From contig NC_023753.2 of assembly GCF_000499845.2 (NCBI RefSeq), positions 10,226,181-10,290,180 of the forward strand: a DNA stretch of 64,000 nucleotides, given 5' to 3'. Of this stretch, positions 23,389 through 36,473 are shown piece by piece. The notes under the pieces were generated by a model that saw only the letters and a list, made by a program, of their open reading frames with translations, was not told where the DNA came from and ran no database searches. Origin of the DNA: Phaseolus vulgaris. Taxonomy: Eukaryota; Streptophyta; Magnoliopsida; Fabales; Fabaceae. The position numbers were made by a program, and so were the translations under genes. Every line of letters begins with the position of its first letter. Positions within the stretch are counted from its first letter, which is position 1.

Positions 23389-24870
23389 CATTACAAGAAA
23401 AAATGTTTTAATGGAGTTTATTTTTACATTATCTATGGTTAAAACCTCTATTAAGTCATTTATCCAGGGTTGCAGTTTCTCTTGCTAAAACATCTTTGGG
23501 GAATGTGTTCTCCAGAATCTCAGTTAAATATTATGGATTTAAAAACCTCCGTAAAATACCATGAATTTAAAAACCTCAGTAAAATACCAAGAGTTTCGTA
23601 AAATGACTTGCCGTTTTAAATAACCTTCAATCCCATTTTTCACCATCTCTAATGATCCTCCTGACTTCTCTCTCCCACCATAGACACACTGCTCTCTGGC
23701 ACAGGCTCAATGGTCGCCGACGACAGTCCTAACAAGGAATCACAATTCAGTCACACTTATGTTTATTATATCTAAGGAGAAGAAACATTAAATAAGGCAC
23801 TATGTTCTTCTTACTCCAATATTTTTTTTCCATCACCTTACTGCCCCAACTTGGGTCACAAGTCACTACTACCTAACTCGGCAACAACGGGTGTTTATCA
23901 CTGCTTTATATATCCTAAATAATTACATTATCTATCATATGTGGGCTTCAAAACAATGTGTGTTTTTGGTTAAAGATTGCAAGAACATATTGCAAGGAGA
24001 AATTAAATTTATCACTTCTCACTTTCACAATGAATTAATTATTATATGCATTTTAATATAAAGACCTTAATTTAAAATATTTCAAAAGTATGAGAATTAA
24101 ATATTAACAATTATAACTAAAACTAAAATTGCACATAAAATATACGTACATTAAAAGTTAAAACAAAATAAGTCAATTTTTTTGAAGTATGAGCTCGTAA
24201 AAAAAACTAGGAATTATATAAATCGACTACCATTTAATCATAAAAAATATGCAAATGCTATTGAAATACTTATGATCCAAGATTAGTTGTTGATATACTT
24301 ATTATCCAAGGTTATTTTGCTGAGTTTTTAAAATAAATTTTTGAAACTTTAGAAAACTTATTTGTAATACACTTTCAAAATTTTAGAGAATTTAGTTATA
24401 AAATATATTAAAACTTTGTACTTTTTAATTATTTATTTATAAATAAATTTAATTATATTTATTTATTGAAGTTTGAAAAATCTGGAGTGATTTTATTGAG
24501 GTTCTACAATAAATCTTTAACGAAGGTTAAAAAAACCTCCGTTACTTTGTTGAGATTTTATAAAAAAAATCTTTTGAATTTAACGAACGTTAAAATAACC
24601 TCTGTTATTTTGCTAAGGTTTTAGAATAAACCTTTGAAATTTTACAAAGCTTAAAAAAACCTCTGTTATTTTGTTGATGTTTTAGAATAAACTTTTGAAA
24701 TTTAATGAAAGTTAAAAAAACTTCCGTTATTTTGTTGAGGATTTAGAATAAATCTTTAGAATTTAACGAATTTTAAAAAACACATTCGTTATTTTACTGA
24801 GGTTTTAAAAGAAACCTTTGAAATTTAACAAAGGTTAAAAAAACCTCTTTTATTTTGCTAGGGTTTTTAT
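23389..24870 (+). mobile_element. CACTA-like element, copy B, with subterminal repeat array
   Basis: The element starts CATTACAAGAAAAA, one base off the CACTACAAGAAA consensus. Bases 23,389-24,200 match copy A at 15,690-16,442 in reverse. From about 24,500 to 24,860 there are five to six tandem copies of a motif of about 60 bp (AAAAACCTCNGTTATTTTG followed by an AGGTTTTAGAATAAACCTTTGAA-like stretch), as found in CACTA subterminal regions. The far terminus is lost where the copia LTR begins. No transposase is visible. Confidence 0.72.
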
Positions 24871-25390
24871 ATCAACTTAGGTTTCATATCCATGTTATGG
24901 ATCATGTTGATGTTAGTTGTTTTGTAGTTTCTCATTTTTGCATTAGACAAATCCATGTGTCACAATAGGCGATGCAAGTGCATCAGACGATCCAGGTGCA
25001 TTAGATGCACCAGGTGCATCAGACGTTTCTCGTTTCTCCTCTTGTTTCTCTGATACATATATTGGTTAGGCACCTTTGTTTAGATATAAGAAAACCATAA
25101 TAAAATTCGTACAATTTACCTTTTCTCTACATGTGCATTGTATCTTCTTTTTCTTTCTTGATACATATATTGGTTAGCCCACTCTACTCCATTGTCACTG
25201 GTTTCTTTTAACTTTTTCTTCATTTATGTTTCTTTTCTTCTTGTTTTTTTTTTCTCTTTCTTGTTGCCTATTCCTTTTTGTTCTCTTCTTTTGGTTATGG
25301 AACTTTAGTAGAATCCCACAAGTGTCTATTACCTGCATCTAGGAGAGAACACAAGAATGATTCTCATTACACCTTAACTACTTGGATCAA

Positions 25391-26342
25391 ATTAGCACTC
25401 TTGGAATAGAGCCATGAAGCGTGCGTTATTATTAAAGAATAAATTCATGTTTTTTGATGGAAATATTCAAGAACCTTTGTACAATGAGGATATTTACAAA
25501 GTTTGCGAGAGATGCAACGTCATGGTCATCTCATGGATCACACACACTCTATCCACACAAATAGCTTAAAGCACGATGTATAGAAATATTTTCAAAAATC
25601 AATCACTTTCGTGTATCAGACCTTATCCAAGAAATCAACTTTATTAAACAAGGACAAAGAAACATAACAAACTACGATACGAATTCTAAAATCTAGAGGG
25701 AAGAATTGGATTATCTGTGAACCTTGCCAACGTGTGTTTGTAACGTGAAGTGTAACTGTAGCTCACTCGGGATTATTGCTGACTACAGAGATTTTGAATG
25801 GGTCATCTGCTTCTTGAAGGGATTAGGAGAAAGTTACAATAATGTTAAAATGCAATATTTATTAATGGAACTTCTTCCAGATATTAACCGTGTTTTTTCT
25901 TTGATTCTACAGCAAAAAAGGCAGTTGAATAAGATTGTGTATTGAATCCAAAATCAAGATTAATAATGTCAATCAAAAAATTCAAAGAATAAATCCTAAG
26001 AATTGTAATACATATTTTGAATGGCTAAACAATGGAAGAGGAAAGGGAAAGAATTATGGCTAAAAATGTTCCTTTAGTAACAAGATGAATCACACTGATG
26101 AGTTTTATTCAGAGCACTACTATCCACCATGGATGAAACAGAAAAACAATCATATTGTTAATGTTGTTGAGAAAGATGAGGAATATGAAACTGGAAGTGA
26201 GAGATTTGCACAAGATAAAATCTTTAATGATCAAATAGTAAAAACTATGGGTGCTGAACAATTGTAGCAAATCGTAGAAATCATTCAATCTTTCAAGACT
26301 AAAGTCATAAATAGCATTATTGGAGAAGGTTCTTCTATGCAT
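25391..26342 (+). pseudogene. Copia gag remnant
   Basis: Broken plus-strand frames show the copia gag (UBN2/DUF4219-like) order. The RCNVMVISWI region is at about 25,510-25,545, DFEWVICFLKGLGESYNNVK at 25,790-25,850 and LLPDINRVFSLILQQ at about 25,870-25,915. Several stops lie between. It follows the 5' LTR region and ends where the inverted segment begins. Confidence 0.75.
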
Positions 26343-27010
26343 GTGGTTTGGTGTACCATACCATGCTTGTCATAAAATTATTTCCAACAAAACTCCTGCC
26401 TGTTGTCAGTTCTAATGACTTTTATCTCTTTATTAAATTGATGTTTGGTCTCACTTTTGCTTTTCATCAAATAAGCCCAAATATGCTTACTAAAGTCATC
26501 AACAATAGTAAAAAACACTTTATGGCCATGTACAAAAGGAGTACCAAACGGTGCCCAAATATCCAGGTGATCAAGATAAAAAAACACTCAAACTATTAGT
26601 TTTACTAAGAATAAAAGGCAACTTGTGCTGCTTAACTAAGTGATAGGGAATGCAAATGATTCTTTTATCATAACGTATATCAGAGTAGTTTTTAGCTAAA
26701 CATTCTAAAAACTTGTTCGATGGATGACTCAACCTATAATGTCAAATGTCCAAATCACGAATGTGTTTAAAAGATTCATTGTGATGTATATAAGAGACTA
26801 CACTTTCTTTACTATCAATAGAGATATGATAGAAAGTGTTTTGTATCTTAGCTTGCCCAATTGTGTTCAATGAACTCTTCTCCTATATTCAATGAACTCT
26901 TCTCCTATATCTGACAAATATTATGTGTAAAAATAGGTTGACAATTTAAGGCAGTTATAAAACGTTGAATAGAAATTATATTCAGAGTGAACTCATGTAT
27001 ATACAACATA
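26343..27010 (-). pseudogene. Copia integrase/pre-integrase remnant, inverted within the element
   Basis: On the minus strand from 27,010 downward come a protease-end segment, a GAG-pre-integrase segment (HYRLSHPSNKFLECL) and the N half of the integrase core (FYLDHLDIWAPF ... FTIVDDFSKHIWAYL ... IRTDNRQEF). The protease-end reading frame continues on the other side of the Helitron at 46,997 if the Helitron is removed. The flanking copia parts are on the plus strand, so this piece was inverted. Confidence 0.82.
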
Positions 27011-27040
27011 CTAGTACGTTGACCCGTGCAACGCACGTGA
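27011..27040 (-). repeat. Helitron 3' terminus with hairpin and CTAG
   Basis: The plus strand reads CTAGTACGTTGACCCGTGCA onward. The palindrome CGTGCAACGCACG lies at 27,025-27,037, ten bases from the CTAG at 27,011-27,014. A hairpin about 10-12 bases before CTRR is the family hallmark. The next base outward (minus strand) is T, as required. Confidence 0.92.
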
Positions 27041-28086
27041 ATTTTTCAAATTTTTTATATTTAAATATTAATATTAAAAATAATAAATTTATTTAGACAT
27101 ATATAAATTATTAAGTTGATGTGAAATTAAATATATTGCAATAGTATAAATTTATATACTTTTAGTATATTAATGAATTTAATATAATATAATATAACAT
27201 AAATAATTAAAAATTCATGAATATATTTTTGCCATAATAAATACATTACAATACAATATCAATACAATAAAATAATTTGAACAAATACATTATTATATAA
27301 ACAATTATCTAATACTATGTATCCATTACGTATTTATGGTGAAGTCCTCTTCACCAACCTCATGCTATCTTCAAACTGTAATTTAATCTGCAAAAAAACT
27401 CTCCAAAAAATCTTTGCAATTAAAAAATAGAATTCAGGAGATTATACCAAGTACAATTATTACAAAAAACTATCCGTAAATGTGTGTTTCTTCAAGAAAC
27501 AGACTGTAGGCAAAATCATATTAAATTATGAATTCACCTTTTATGATATAAATTAAATTAAAATGTAATGTAATATAATACAACTAAAACATAATGAAAT
27601 ACTATTATATAAATAACTAAAGATCTTAAAAACCATACAACAATAATAAACATATATACATCATCAGGTTTCTATATAAAAAAAGCAACAATTAATATTT
27701 GAATGACTAATTAATACTTGAATGACTAATTAATAATAGACCGTATACAAAGAATAAAACGAATATAAGCATTCTCTAATATTAACACAAAATATATATA
27801 ATAAAAAATATGATCAAAGATTTTTATGACTTTAATATACTGGCAATAATGCATATGTAATAATGCCAACCTATTATAAATATACTAGATAATGAAACAA
27901 ATTTGTAATAAACAAAGGAACAAATAGAATATGAACACTACTAAACAGAAACATACAGTGAATATAATATAAACATAAAGAGTACCTAACTGTTCAGTTT
28001 TCCAAAAAAGTCCAAGCAGAAACATAAATATGTATGAGCTTTCTTAGTCACTGGTAACTATTATGCTATGAGAATAATAAAAGAAA
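27041..28086. other. Helitron 3' non-coding region
   Basis: AT-rich without a gene. About 27,340-27,540 is similar to 35,720-35,910, with shared stretches such as ATGTGTGTTTCTTC and ACTGTAGGCAAA. It is therefore the downstream flank of B3 gene 1 and is duplicated with it. Confidence 0.65.
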
Positions 28087-28974
28087 TTATGCAGGATAAC
28101 TTAAACTGTGAATAGAAGTAAGTAACAAAACCCTGATATGAGAAGAAGGATTTCTCGTATCACATTCAAAGATAATCTTGTCTCCTTCACGAAAAGAATG
28201 AAGACTACAGAAATTCTTCCACCCTTTTCCAAGTTTAATCCGTCTAGAAGGAGGCTTCCCTTTCAAGACCTTGCATTCCACATCCATTAGTAGACCATGC
28301 AGAGTAACCTTATTGAATCTCCCTTGTCGAATATATTGTGAAGATTTAGCAGGAAGATCCTACAACAATATCGAAATAATAAGAAAATAGAAATGAAGTA
28401 GAATACAATACAGAACATTTTTAAATAAATCAATTTTATACTAACCAGATAACTGAGTTTGATACTTAATCGAGACAACTTTATGGAAAAATGATCAAAG
28501 GGACCAATGCTTAAGGGTTCCTTCCCTTCAATTTCTTCCAAATAACGATTTACTCCACTCTGAGGGACGTCATCCATATAAACAGTTATATGGAAGGCGT
28601 TGTGACCCACATAATGGAATAAAATGTAGTTATCATCTATGAAACCATAAAAATCAAATAAATTAAACCATCCACTCAATATTTCCAGCGACAATAAATT
28701 TTCGTTATATTCCCCTATATGGACGTTTCCTTCTGAATCAGCCAGGGTCCACTCCTTTCCCAGTTCTTTTTGAAACTCGATGGCGAAAGCCCGATATACA
28801 TAACCAAGCTATTTTTTATGAAATAAAGAAAAAAAATGTCAGGAAATGAAGAAAATGTTGAAAAGAAGAAATTTTGGAAAAAAAGATAAATATACTTACT
28901 TCACCATGGCTGTTCATGCACCAAAAGACTCCTCTTGTTTGAAGTCTAATGATTTCTTCAGCACTGGGCGCCAT
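28087..28974 (-). CDS. Two-B3-domain protein, Helitron-borne copy 1
   Basis: The spliced gene has three exons (28,974-28,900, 28,808-28,446, 28,359-28,087), 711 nt in all, 236 residues, every junction in phase with GT-AG introns. Residues about 35-105 form a first plant B3 DNA-binding domain (FAIEFQKELGKEW ... GWFNLFDFYGF ... FHYVGHNAFHITVY). Residues about 155-230 form a second (GRFNKVTLHG ... GKGWKNFCSLHSFREGDKIIF). B3 domains bind DNA in plant transcription factors of the REM/ARF/LAV superfamily, so a nuclear DNA-binding role is likely. No frameshift or internal stop is seen. It lies about 1 kb from the Helitron 3' end and is a paralogue of the gene at 36,474. Whether it is host cargo or an element protein is unknown. 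Confidence 0.8.
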
Positions 28975-31029
28975 TAAATGAGTAGTGGAGAAAACACCAA
29001 GAACTCAGTAGGAGAGAAAAAGAATAATAGAGAAACCACCACAAAGAAAGTAGTAGAGCACCAAAAAGAAAGTAACAAAGGAGGATATTTTATAGAAGAT
29101 TTAAGTAGAAATGAGTACGGTTGTGAATAATAAAAAACACCGCAATGTTATGACCTTTGGTTTGTCTAGTGTCTCTTTCATTTCAAGTACATCATTAATT
29201 AATTAATAATCATTTAATAATATTAAAAATAACAATTAAACTGAATTATAACAGACATACTACAATATAATAATATAGAATACGTAATTATATAATATAT
29301 ATATATATATAACATTATATATTATGTATATAAATTTTTTAATATTTAATTATAATAAGAATAAAGTTAAATTTAAATAATATTGAAAATGAATTAAATT
29401 TTAATTATATAAAGAAATGATTGTTGGGAAGCGAAATTTAAATTTAAACTATTAATGTTTAATGTTGAAATGATTATCTATATCTACCAAATCTGATAGG
29501 GAAGAGGAATGAATATTTTGAGAACTGTGTAAGAGAGATTACATTAGCCACGTGTATCTGAAAAAATACAAAATCAAGTAAGTCAGACTCAATCTAAAAA
29601 AGTACAATCTGTAAATTTATGAGTTGATTGCTATCAGATATATGGAAAACACGCATGTATCAATAAATAAAGCCTTTAAATATTTTTTTTGATTTAAAAA
29701 AATTGTTTTATTTAATAAATATTTTTGAATAATGAATTTGTTCATTGTTAAGAAGTTTGATGATGAGAAATATAACATAAAAAGAAATCGTCCCAAAAAA
29801 AATAATCAATTCTGACAACATATAATTATTTAACATAAATAATAATAATAATAAGCATGTAAATCCAACGGTTAAAATTTAAATAATGTTTAAAATAAAT
29901 TATTGTGTAAAAAAATAAATTTTGAAATCCTAAAATTTGGAAATTGGGATGAAATGATTACCTGCTTCATCAACTCTGCATGGGAAAAAACAATTAAATT
30001 TCGAAAAAAGTGTATCATGAAAATACAAAGGGCACACTCTATCTAAAAAAGAATAAAATAAATTATTGAGTTAATTATTCTGATACCTATTTAATGCAAC
30101 CATGTATCAATAAACAAAAGACTTGAAAATAAGAAATGATCTACCTTTTATCTTGTTGACCATAATGTTGATATAATATGAGCACAGTAACTTATATAAT
30201 CATTTAAGGTATAAGTTATAAGTAATAAAAACAGAGCATGATTAAATAACAAATCATTGTTAGACATAACATGCAATTTGTCGTAACAATATTATATTCA
30301 ATTTATCAACCATTTAAATAATAATTAATTATTCAATTTAGTACATGTATTTGAAGAATAAGTATAATGTAATTGACATACCTGTAAAATTTCTAAAGAT
30401 AAACAATGTTACATAAAAGTTTTGAGAAAAATATTTTATTATATTATTATATCAGTTATAAATAAAAATTTGTTTAAAGTAACGTAATTACTATAACAAA
30501 TTGTTTTAACTGCAATATTAAGGAGACCTCAAACAATTTGTCCAATGATGAAACCAACACATTACACAAAGAAATTAAATAATATGTAATGAGTAACGAA
30601 TACAAACTAAAACTGTCCAAATAGTAAAACCGTTAAAAATTAATAAAACACATAGTTATTACTAATAAAACAAACTGTTAAAATGTATACAAAAATGATG
30701 ACAATACCTGTAAAGGTTCTTGAAACAAATAACTCACCTGAAATATTCAAGATAAAAATTTATTATATCAGTTATAAAAAAAAATGATTAAAATAAGATA
30801 ATAATAAAAATTTATATATATATAATATATAAATGTATTGAAATTTAAGAAATTGTTTTAACTCTAATATTAAGAGTACCTGAAACATTGTGTCCTGTGA
30901 TGAAACCAAAACATTATACAAAGAAATGTGAAAGAGTAATTCTACAAATCATCAAAATATAGTGTGAATATAAATTAAATAATATGCAGAGAGTAACGAA
31001 TAGACTGTAAAACTGTCCAAGCGGTGCTA
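28975..31029. other. Upstream region of B3 gene 1 and spacer
   Basis: The first about 120 bases upstream of the B3 start are purine-rich leader-like sequence. The rest is AT-rich without genes. (TA)n occurs near 29,297-29,312. Parts resemble 37,440-38,900 upstream of B3 gene 2, consistent with a duplicated block. Confidence 0.5.
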
Positions 31030-31515
31030 ATACTACATCAAATTTCTTCATTAAAATTGCTTCCTTTTGAATCAATGTTGATATTTGTCCTTAATATCTT
31101 GAATGAGATATGATCATCCAGTCCGCAATCCTCAATAGAATTTGACTCCATAAATCAAGAATTTCACATTGCCTTTCAAGAGTCTGAATAAAAGATTAAG
31201 TACACAAAAAGATACACGAAATTTGTAATAGTAATAATAAATTATGTAAATTAATAATTTAAGTAAGCATACCTCATCAAGTGCTTTAGAGATTCATCAT
31301 TTCTGAACTTTAATTTTACAAAACTGTTTCTTCTTATAAGTAATTCCTGTAAAACATTAATTAAATTAACCAACTTTGAAAAAGATATGTCAAGATAAGA
31401 TCTAACACATTCTAAAATTGATAAAGAATACGTACCATACTTTCAAGATGACCATGAATATTTGTGTCAAACAAAAGCATTGATCAAAACCTATCAGAGA
31501 TAGTGTATATCAGTT
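31030..31515 (-). pseudogene. RPA1-like gene 3'-end remnant
   Basis: Minus-strand pieces match the last exons of the RPA1-like gene at 38,973-41,474. Around 31,510-31,435 the GGTTTTGATCAATGCTTT segment resembles the RFDQSFRVKKV exon. Around 31,150-31,060 an ISFKILRTNI segment resembles the C-terminal IPLRILRKNI. Frames are broken. It lies just below the helicase stop and above B3 gene 1, the same RPA-then-B3 order as the intact pair at 41,474-36,474. Confidence 0.55.
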
Positions 31516-31622
31516 CTTAAATTGTTGTTCATATATTACAAAAAAATATATGATAAATAAAAATATATTTCAAATAATTAAAGAATTTTCATACCTCATA
31601 TGTAACGCTGTAAGTTAATACT

Positions 31623-33783
31623 TCAAACATTTTCGAATATTTCTTTGTAAACCACGTTAGTAATGAAATTTGTGGCAATACCATTATCATCCAAAATCAA
31701 TATCTTCAACCCTTTCTTAGATTTTACTCTTGAAAGAGCAACATATAATTGTCCGTGTGTAAAGACTGAACGGGATAGATATAGACCAACTTTATTCAGA
31801 GTTTGACCTTGACTTTTATTTATTGTCATGGCAAAACACAAAGATATTGGAAATTGCCTTCTTTGAAACATAAATGGCAAACCTGTTTCCGAAGGAGTCA
31901 AGTTCATTCTCAGAATAAATATTTGATCACCTATATTTTTCCCAGTAATAACTTTGGCACCAATAACATTTTTCCCCAAGTGAGTTACCTGTAATCTTGT
32001 TCCATTGCAAAGTCCATTGGCTTGATCAATATTTCTTAGAAGCATTATTGGAACTCCGACTTTTAATTTAACACAGTGATTGGGAATTCCAGAGCATTTG
32101 ATCTCATTTAAAAATTCAGTTGTAAACGACTCAGCTTGAGCATTTTCTTGTTCTTCACATTCCCAAGGACTGTCTGAACTTAAATAAGTAACTTCAGATC
32201 CTGGTATTAATGATAAAATGAATTCATTCACTTGATCCACACATTCTTTTGTTGGACATAATATTGCACCATCATCAAAAGAATCATCAGATGTCACATT
32301 GTTTATGTAGGAGGGATAAAGAAACTCAACCAACTGCAATAAAGGTTGTTCAACATCTAAAATTAAATTCTCTTCCGGTATTTCAATCATTCCTTGTCCC
32401 AACTCATTTAACTCCATATCTCCATCTCCAATGTGAAGTATCCAATCAACAAACTCTTTTATTTCTGTTTTACTTTGAATTGATGTATCACTCTTTAATT
32501 TCATATTCTTTGTAAGTTTTAAGATTTTGCAATGTTTCCATAAGTTAGAGTGATTTACTCTTGCCTTCACAATGTCATACTTTGATCCATTTTTGACAAC
32601 AGTTAATATCTGACGAAAGTCTCCTCCCAATACAATTACTTTACCACCAAAAGGTTTAAGAGCATTTTCTTCACTTACAACTCTCATGACATCCCTTAAA
32701 GTTCTATTTAGGGCTTCAAAACATAACCTATTAATCATTGGGGCTTCATCCCATATAATTAATTTCGTTTTGATCAACAATTTGGCCCTAAGACTTCCTT
32801 GAGGAATATTGCAGGTTGACTCTTCATTTATTACAAAAGGAATGCAAAAGGTAGAATGAGCTATTTTTCCTCCTGGAAGTAACAAAGAAGCTATACCGCT
32901 AGAAGCTACATTTAAAACAATAAACCCTTTTGATCTAAAACCAGTGGACAAAGTTTTCCACATGAAAGTTTTTCCAGTTCCCCCATAACCATATAAGAAA
33001 AAAAAACCACCAAGGTCTGACAGGACTGCTGTCATTATATTCTCATAGACTTCCACTTGCTCAGGAGTAAGAGTTTGAAAACGAGAACAATGCATTTCAG
33101 ACATTTCTATTTTGTCATAATTCAATTCATCAATAATGAATCTATTTTGATAAATAAAGGAATCAGAATGAATAGGTTCTGGCAGACTTGGAAAATCTTT
33201 CAAACACTTACCATTTGAAATTAATAACTCTTCTACTTGTAGAAGACAAAGGTTTTGAATTTGAGCATCTTCAATTCTAAGACCTAGGAAAGAAATTATA
33301 TGTCATATAACAATTATAAAATTATAAATTATAAATTTCAAATAAAATAAAAAAATTATACCTGGTAGGACAAACTCCTTTCTTTTTTGGTATAAAATAT
33401 CATCTGATAACAACTTCCATGTTTTGTTCCACACTTCATCTGGTCTACACATAGTATTCATCATTAAAAGGGTAACAAAGAGTCTTCTCAACTGATTTCC
33501 TGAAGCAATGTCACTGCACTCTATAATGGCATCAATAAACTCTTTATCATCTTCCAATAGCCCCATTGCATAGCATGCCTCTTTATATGTTTTGTGAATG
33601 AAACCATTAACAGTTTTGATATTATCATAGTTACAGCAACCCTTTTGATAATTCAACAATAACCTCAAATAATATAATTCCCCTGACCCTGCAGGAATAT
33701 ATGTTAACCTTCCAATACTAACACCAATTTTTCTTGGCTTCCACTCTCTTCTGTCTGCCATCCAAACAAAATATCTAGGGTAT
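31623..33783 (-). CDS. PIF1-type helicase of a Helitron, Rep domain absent
   Basis: Exon A is 33,783-33,362 and exon B is 33,283-31,623, joined in phase by a GT-AG intron; exon A starts without an ATG. Exon A encodes the segment preceding the helicase in RepHel (RYFVWMADRREWKPRK, GSGELYYLRLLLNYQKGC, TWKLLSDDILY). Exon B carries superfamily 1B helicase motifs: Walker A GYGGTGKT, Walker B IIWDEAPM, motif III GGDFRQI, and near the C-terminus TINKSQGQTL and YVALSRVKS. The frame of exon B is unbroken, ending KEIFENV. RepHel proteins nick, unwind and replicate Helitrons by rolling circle. The N-terminal HUH nuclease half, normally upstream, is not recognisable between 33,784 and 36,470, so this is a truncated RepHel. 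Confidence 0.88.
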
Positions 33784-35480
33784 ATGGTCACGCACAGGAC
33801 TCCCTTTTATGTTATTACTTTGACATAATAAATTTATTAATTAAATATTAAAATATTGAAAAAAAATGTGTAATATTTTTATATAATAATCATATCTATT
33901 TATATAATTATATAAGAATTATATTTAATACTTAAAAATGTTAAACCAAAAATTTACCTTTGAAAAGGGATAACACTTGCACAATTTTTCTATATTTTGC
34001 ATAATAAACAATCAAACTTCGAAATGTAAGAACAATAAAAAATTTAAAAATTTAGGTAGTATCAATGTTCGATGAAGAAAGGTCATGCAATGCATGTCTA
34101 GAAGTTGTTGTGAAAAAGGGGAACTTAACTTTTAAGATATGAAAACAAATTCCTATTCCAGTGCAAAAGAACAACGTTCTACTTTAAGCTTTCTCATTAA
34201 TGAATTGTTGGTTGACTTTTGAAAGAGGAAACCTGCAGGGAATAAATTTATCAGATTGTATATATAATAATATATATAGTAAATATTAAATATAGTAATA
34301 TATCTGGACGGACATTTATCTAGGAACAATCATCTCTTACACCACAGAAGAACGAAGCAACCTCCAAAAACAGAAACATAAAGTACATCAATTTAAAAAA
34401 TATACCCTGATCTGACAACCCTATTAAGCAAAAAAAAGGAACTTTGGCTAACTTTCTTTTGCACCATTCTAGAACAGCTTTTCTGTTTAACAAAAAAAAG
34501 GAATCCTTCCATTGGATATATCTGAAATAATACACAGCATGCAAGAACATGTAGTATATGTATACCGCCAAAAAAAAGTGACTAAAACAGATATCCTCAT
34601 TTTGTATTTACTAATTTCACTAAAACAGAACTTAAAATAATTATTATAAGCACATTTTTTTTATGAAATGTATATACCTTAAATCTGTGAACTTAAATCA
34701 TTTAAAAATGGAAACTTTAATCAATATTTAGGGTTAGGATGAAAAAAGATCCAAACTTTAATTACCTTTTCCATTCCATGGATACCTCTACAGTGCCTAT
34801 TGTTACCAAGTTCTATACTGGGAAATCAAAGAAGAAGAGAAAGAGTTTTTATGTCTTAAATGCATGCACCTTTAATTAATATTTATGGTCGGAATGAAAA
34901 AAATCCAAGCTTTAATTACCTTTTCCGTTCTCCGGCGTTTCAGTTGTATCTCCCAGAACCAAGTAGAAACATAGTAGACCATGGAGAGCAGATCTGGTAT
35001 CTGATATCTAATATAATGAACAAAAAGAAGATGTTGAGACAAAGGTTGTTTCTAAAATGTAAAAAATATATATCAGTTGGCTTATGAATGTCGAAGAAGA
35101 TGAAGATGATAAGGGGCAAATGAGTTTGAACTAATATTAGGAGAACCAAGTTTATGTGCTTTTCCAAAAACTTCTTCAGTCATTTTGTTAATGATTTACA
35201 GTGAAAATTGTGTTATTAAGTTATTTTGAATCTGCACTAATATTATATTTATTTTAATTTGTTTTTATTTTTAATTTTTAATTTAACTTCAAAATTTGTA
35301 GTCAGTGTGGAACTAATGATTACTTAAAAGTTCTCGAATTCTTAAATATTACTTTATACAACTTTTTTGTATTTGAAAATAAGATATATTTCCTTTCTTC
35401 GGGTTTTTTAATTTTTCTTAATAATATTTTTATGCTATTTAACATTTTAACTTTTTTTTATTGAACTTTAACATTATAAT
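33784..35480. other. Helitron spacer with a short duplicated segment
   Basis: No gene or Rep domain is recognised. Two similar segments around 34,703-34,775 and 34,866-34,930 share AATATTTA-GGT-GGATGAAAAAA and TTTAATTACCTTTTCC, giving a direct repeat with a spacing of about 160 bp. Confidence 0.5.
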
Positions 35481-36473
35481 AAGTCTGGTTAAATATAAAA
35501 ATTGTGAAAGTGAGGAATATAGAAATATAGAAATAGTGAAATTCAGAAGTTTAAATTTAATTTAATTTAATTAAATTAAATATAATACAAAAAAAATTAA
35601 CATTAAAATTACATAATTTTACAATGACTTGTAAATTACAATACATTACAATTTAAACTAATTTAAATTAAATAAAACGATTTCTTATACTATGTTCTCA
35701 TAAGATATATACATGAAAAATGAAGTATTAAAGACCAACTTCCTTCTTTAAGTTCAACCTGCAAAAAAAATACTCCAAAATAATTAGTGCAAGTAAAAGT
35801 ATAATTCATTACATTATACCAAATCAAGTCCTTGTAAATAAAAAAATGTGTGTTTCTTCCAATAGAAACAGATTGTAGGCAAATTCATATTGAACTATGA
35901 AGTCACCTCCAGAAATATATAAGAAATATTTTTAAAATGAAATAGTATTCATAAAAATTTATAAACATTAGAAAAATGATACAGAAAAACAAACAAATGT
36001 ACATCAAAAGGTTTCGAGATAAAAAAAATAGTTAATACAACAATAACTAATAAACTAATAATTAATAATAAAAAATATAAACATAAACATTGTATAGAAA
36101 ATCCAATTAATATGCATGCATTCCACAATCTAAAGCAGGCTTATGATTTTTTTAATATACTGGCACTTCTTATAGCATTGAGCATATTTAGAAATGCCAA
36201 CGCATTATTAATATGCCAGATAAGAAATGAAAAATTAAAAGCATATATATATATACATATTGAAAAGAAAGAAACACTAAACAATAAATACAAAGAAATA
36301 AGATGAGCTAATTAAACAGAACCACAATCAAATAAAAATAAAGAGTAAACAAAATAAACTGTTCTTGTTTCCTTAAAGTGGAAACTGGATACTTCCCAAC
36401 AAAAAGAAGCAATACTTGCAAAAATAAATTAACTTAAACAAACTAATATAGTTCAAAACAATAACTGATTATC
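35481..36473. other. Downstream flank of B3 gene 2
   Basis: AT-rich and non-coding. About 35,720-35,910 resembles 27,340-27,540, downstream of B3 gene 1, showing that the duplicated block extends about 700 bp past the B3 stop codon. Confidence 0.55.

Noticed and set aside
23197..23442. 81-codon plus-strand frame downstream of PAL
   Set aside because: Low-complexity Lys/Ile/Tyr/Ser content from a duplicated AT-rich segment, and it runs into the CACTA-like element.
34320..34571. 83-codon minus-strand frame considered as a Rep remnant
   Set aside because: It has no HUH or Tyr motif and no similarity to the Helitron Rep region, and looks like chance coding.
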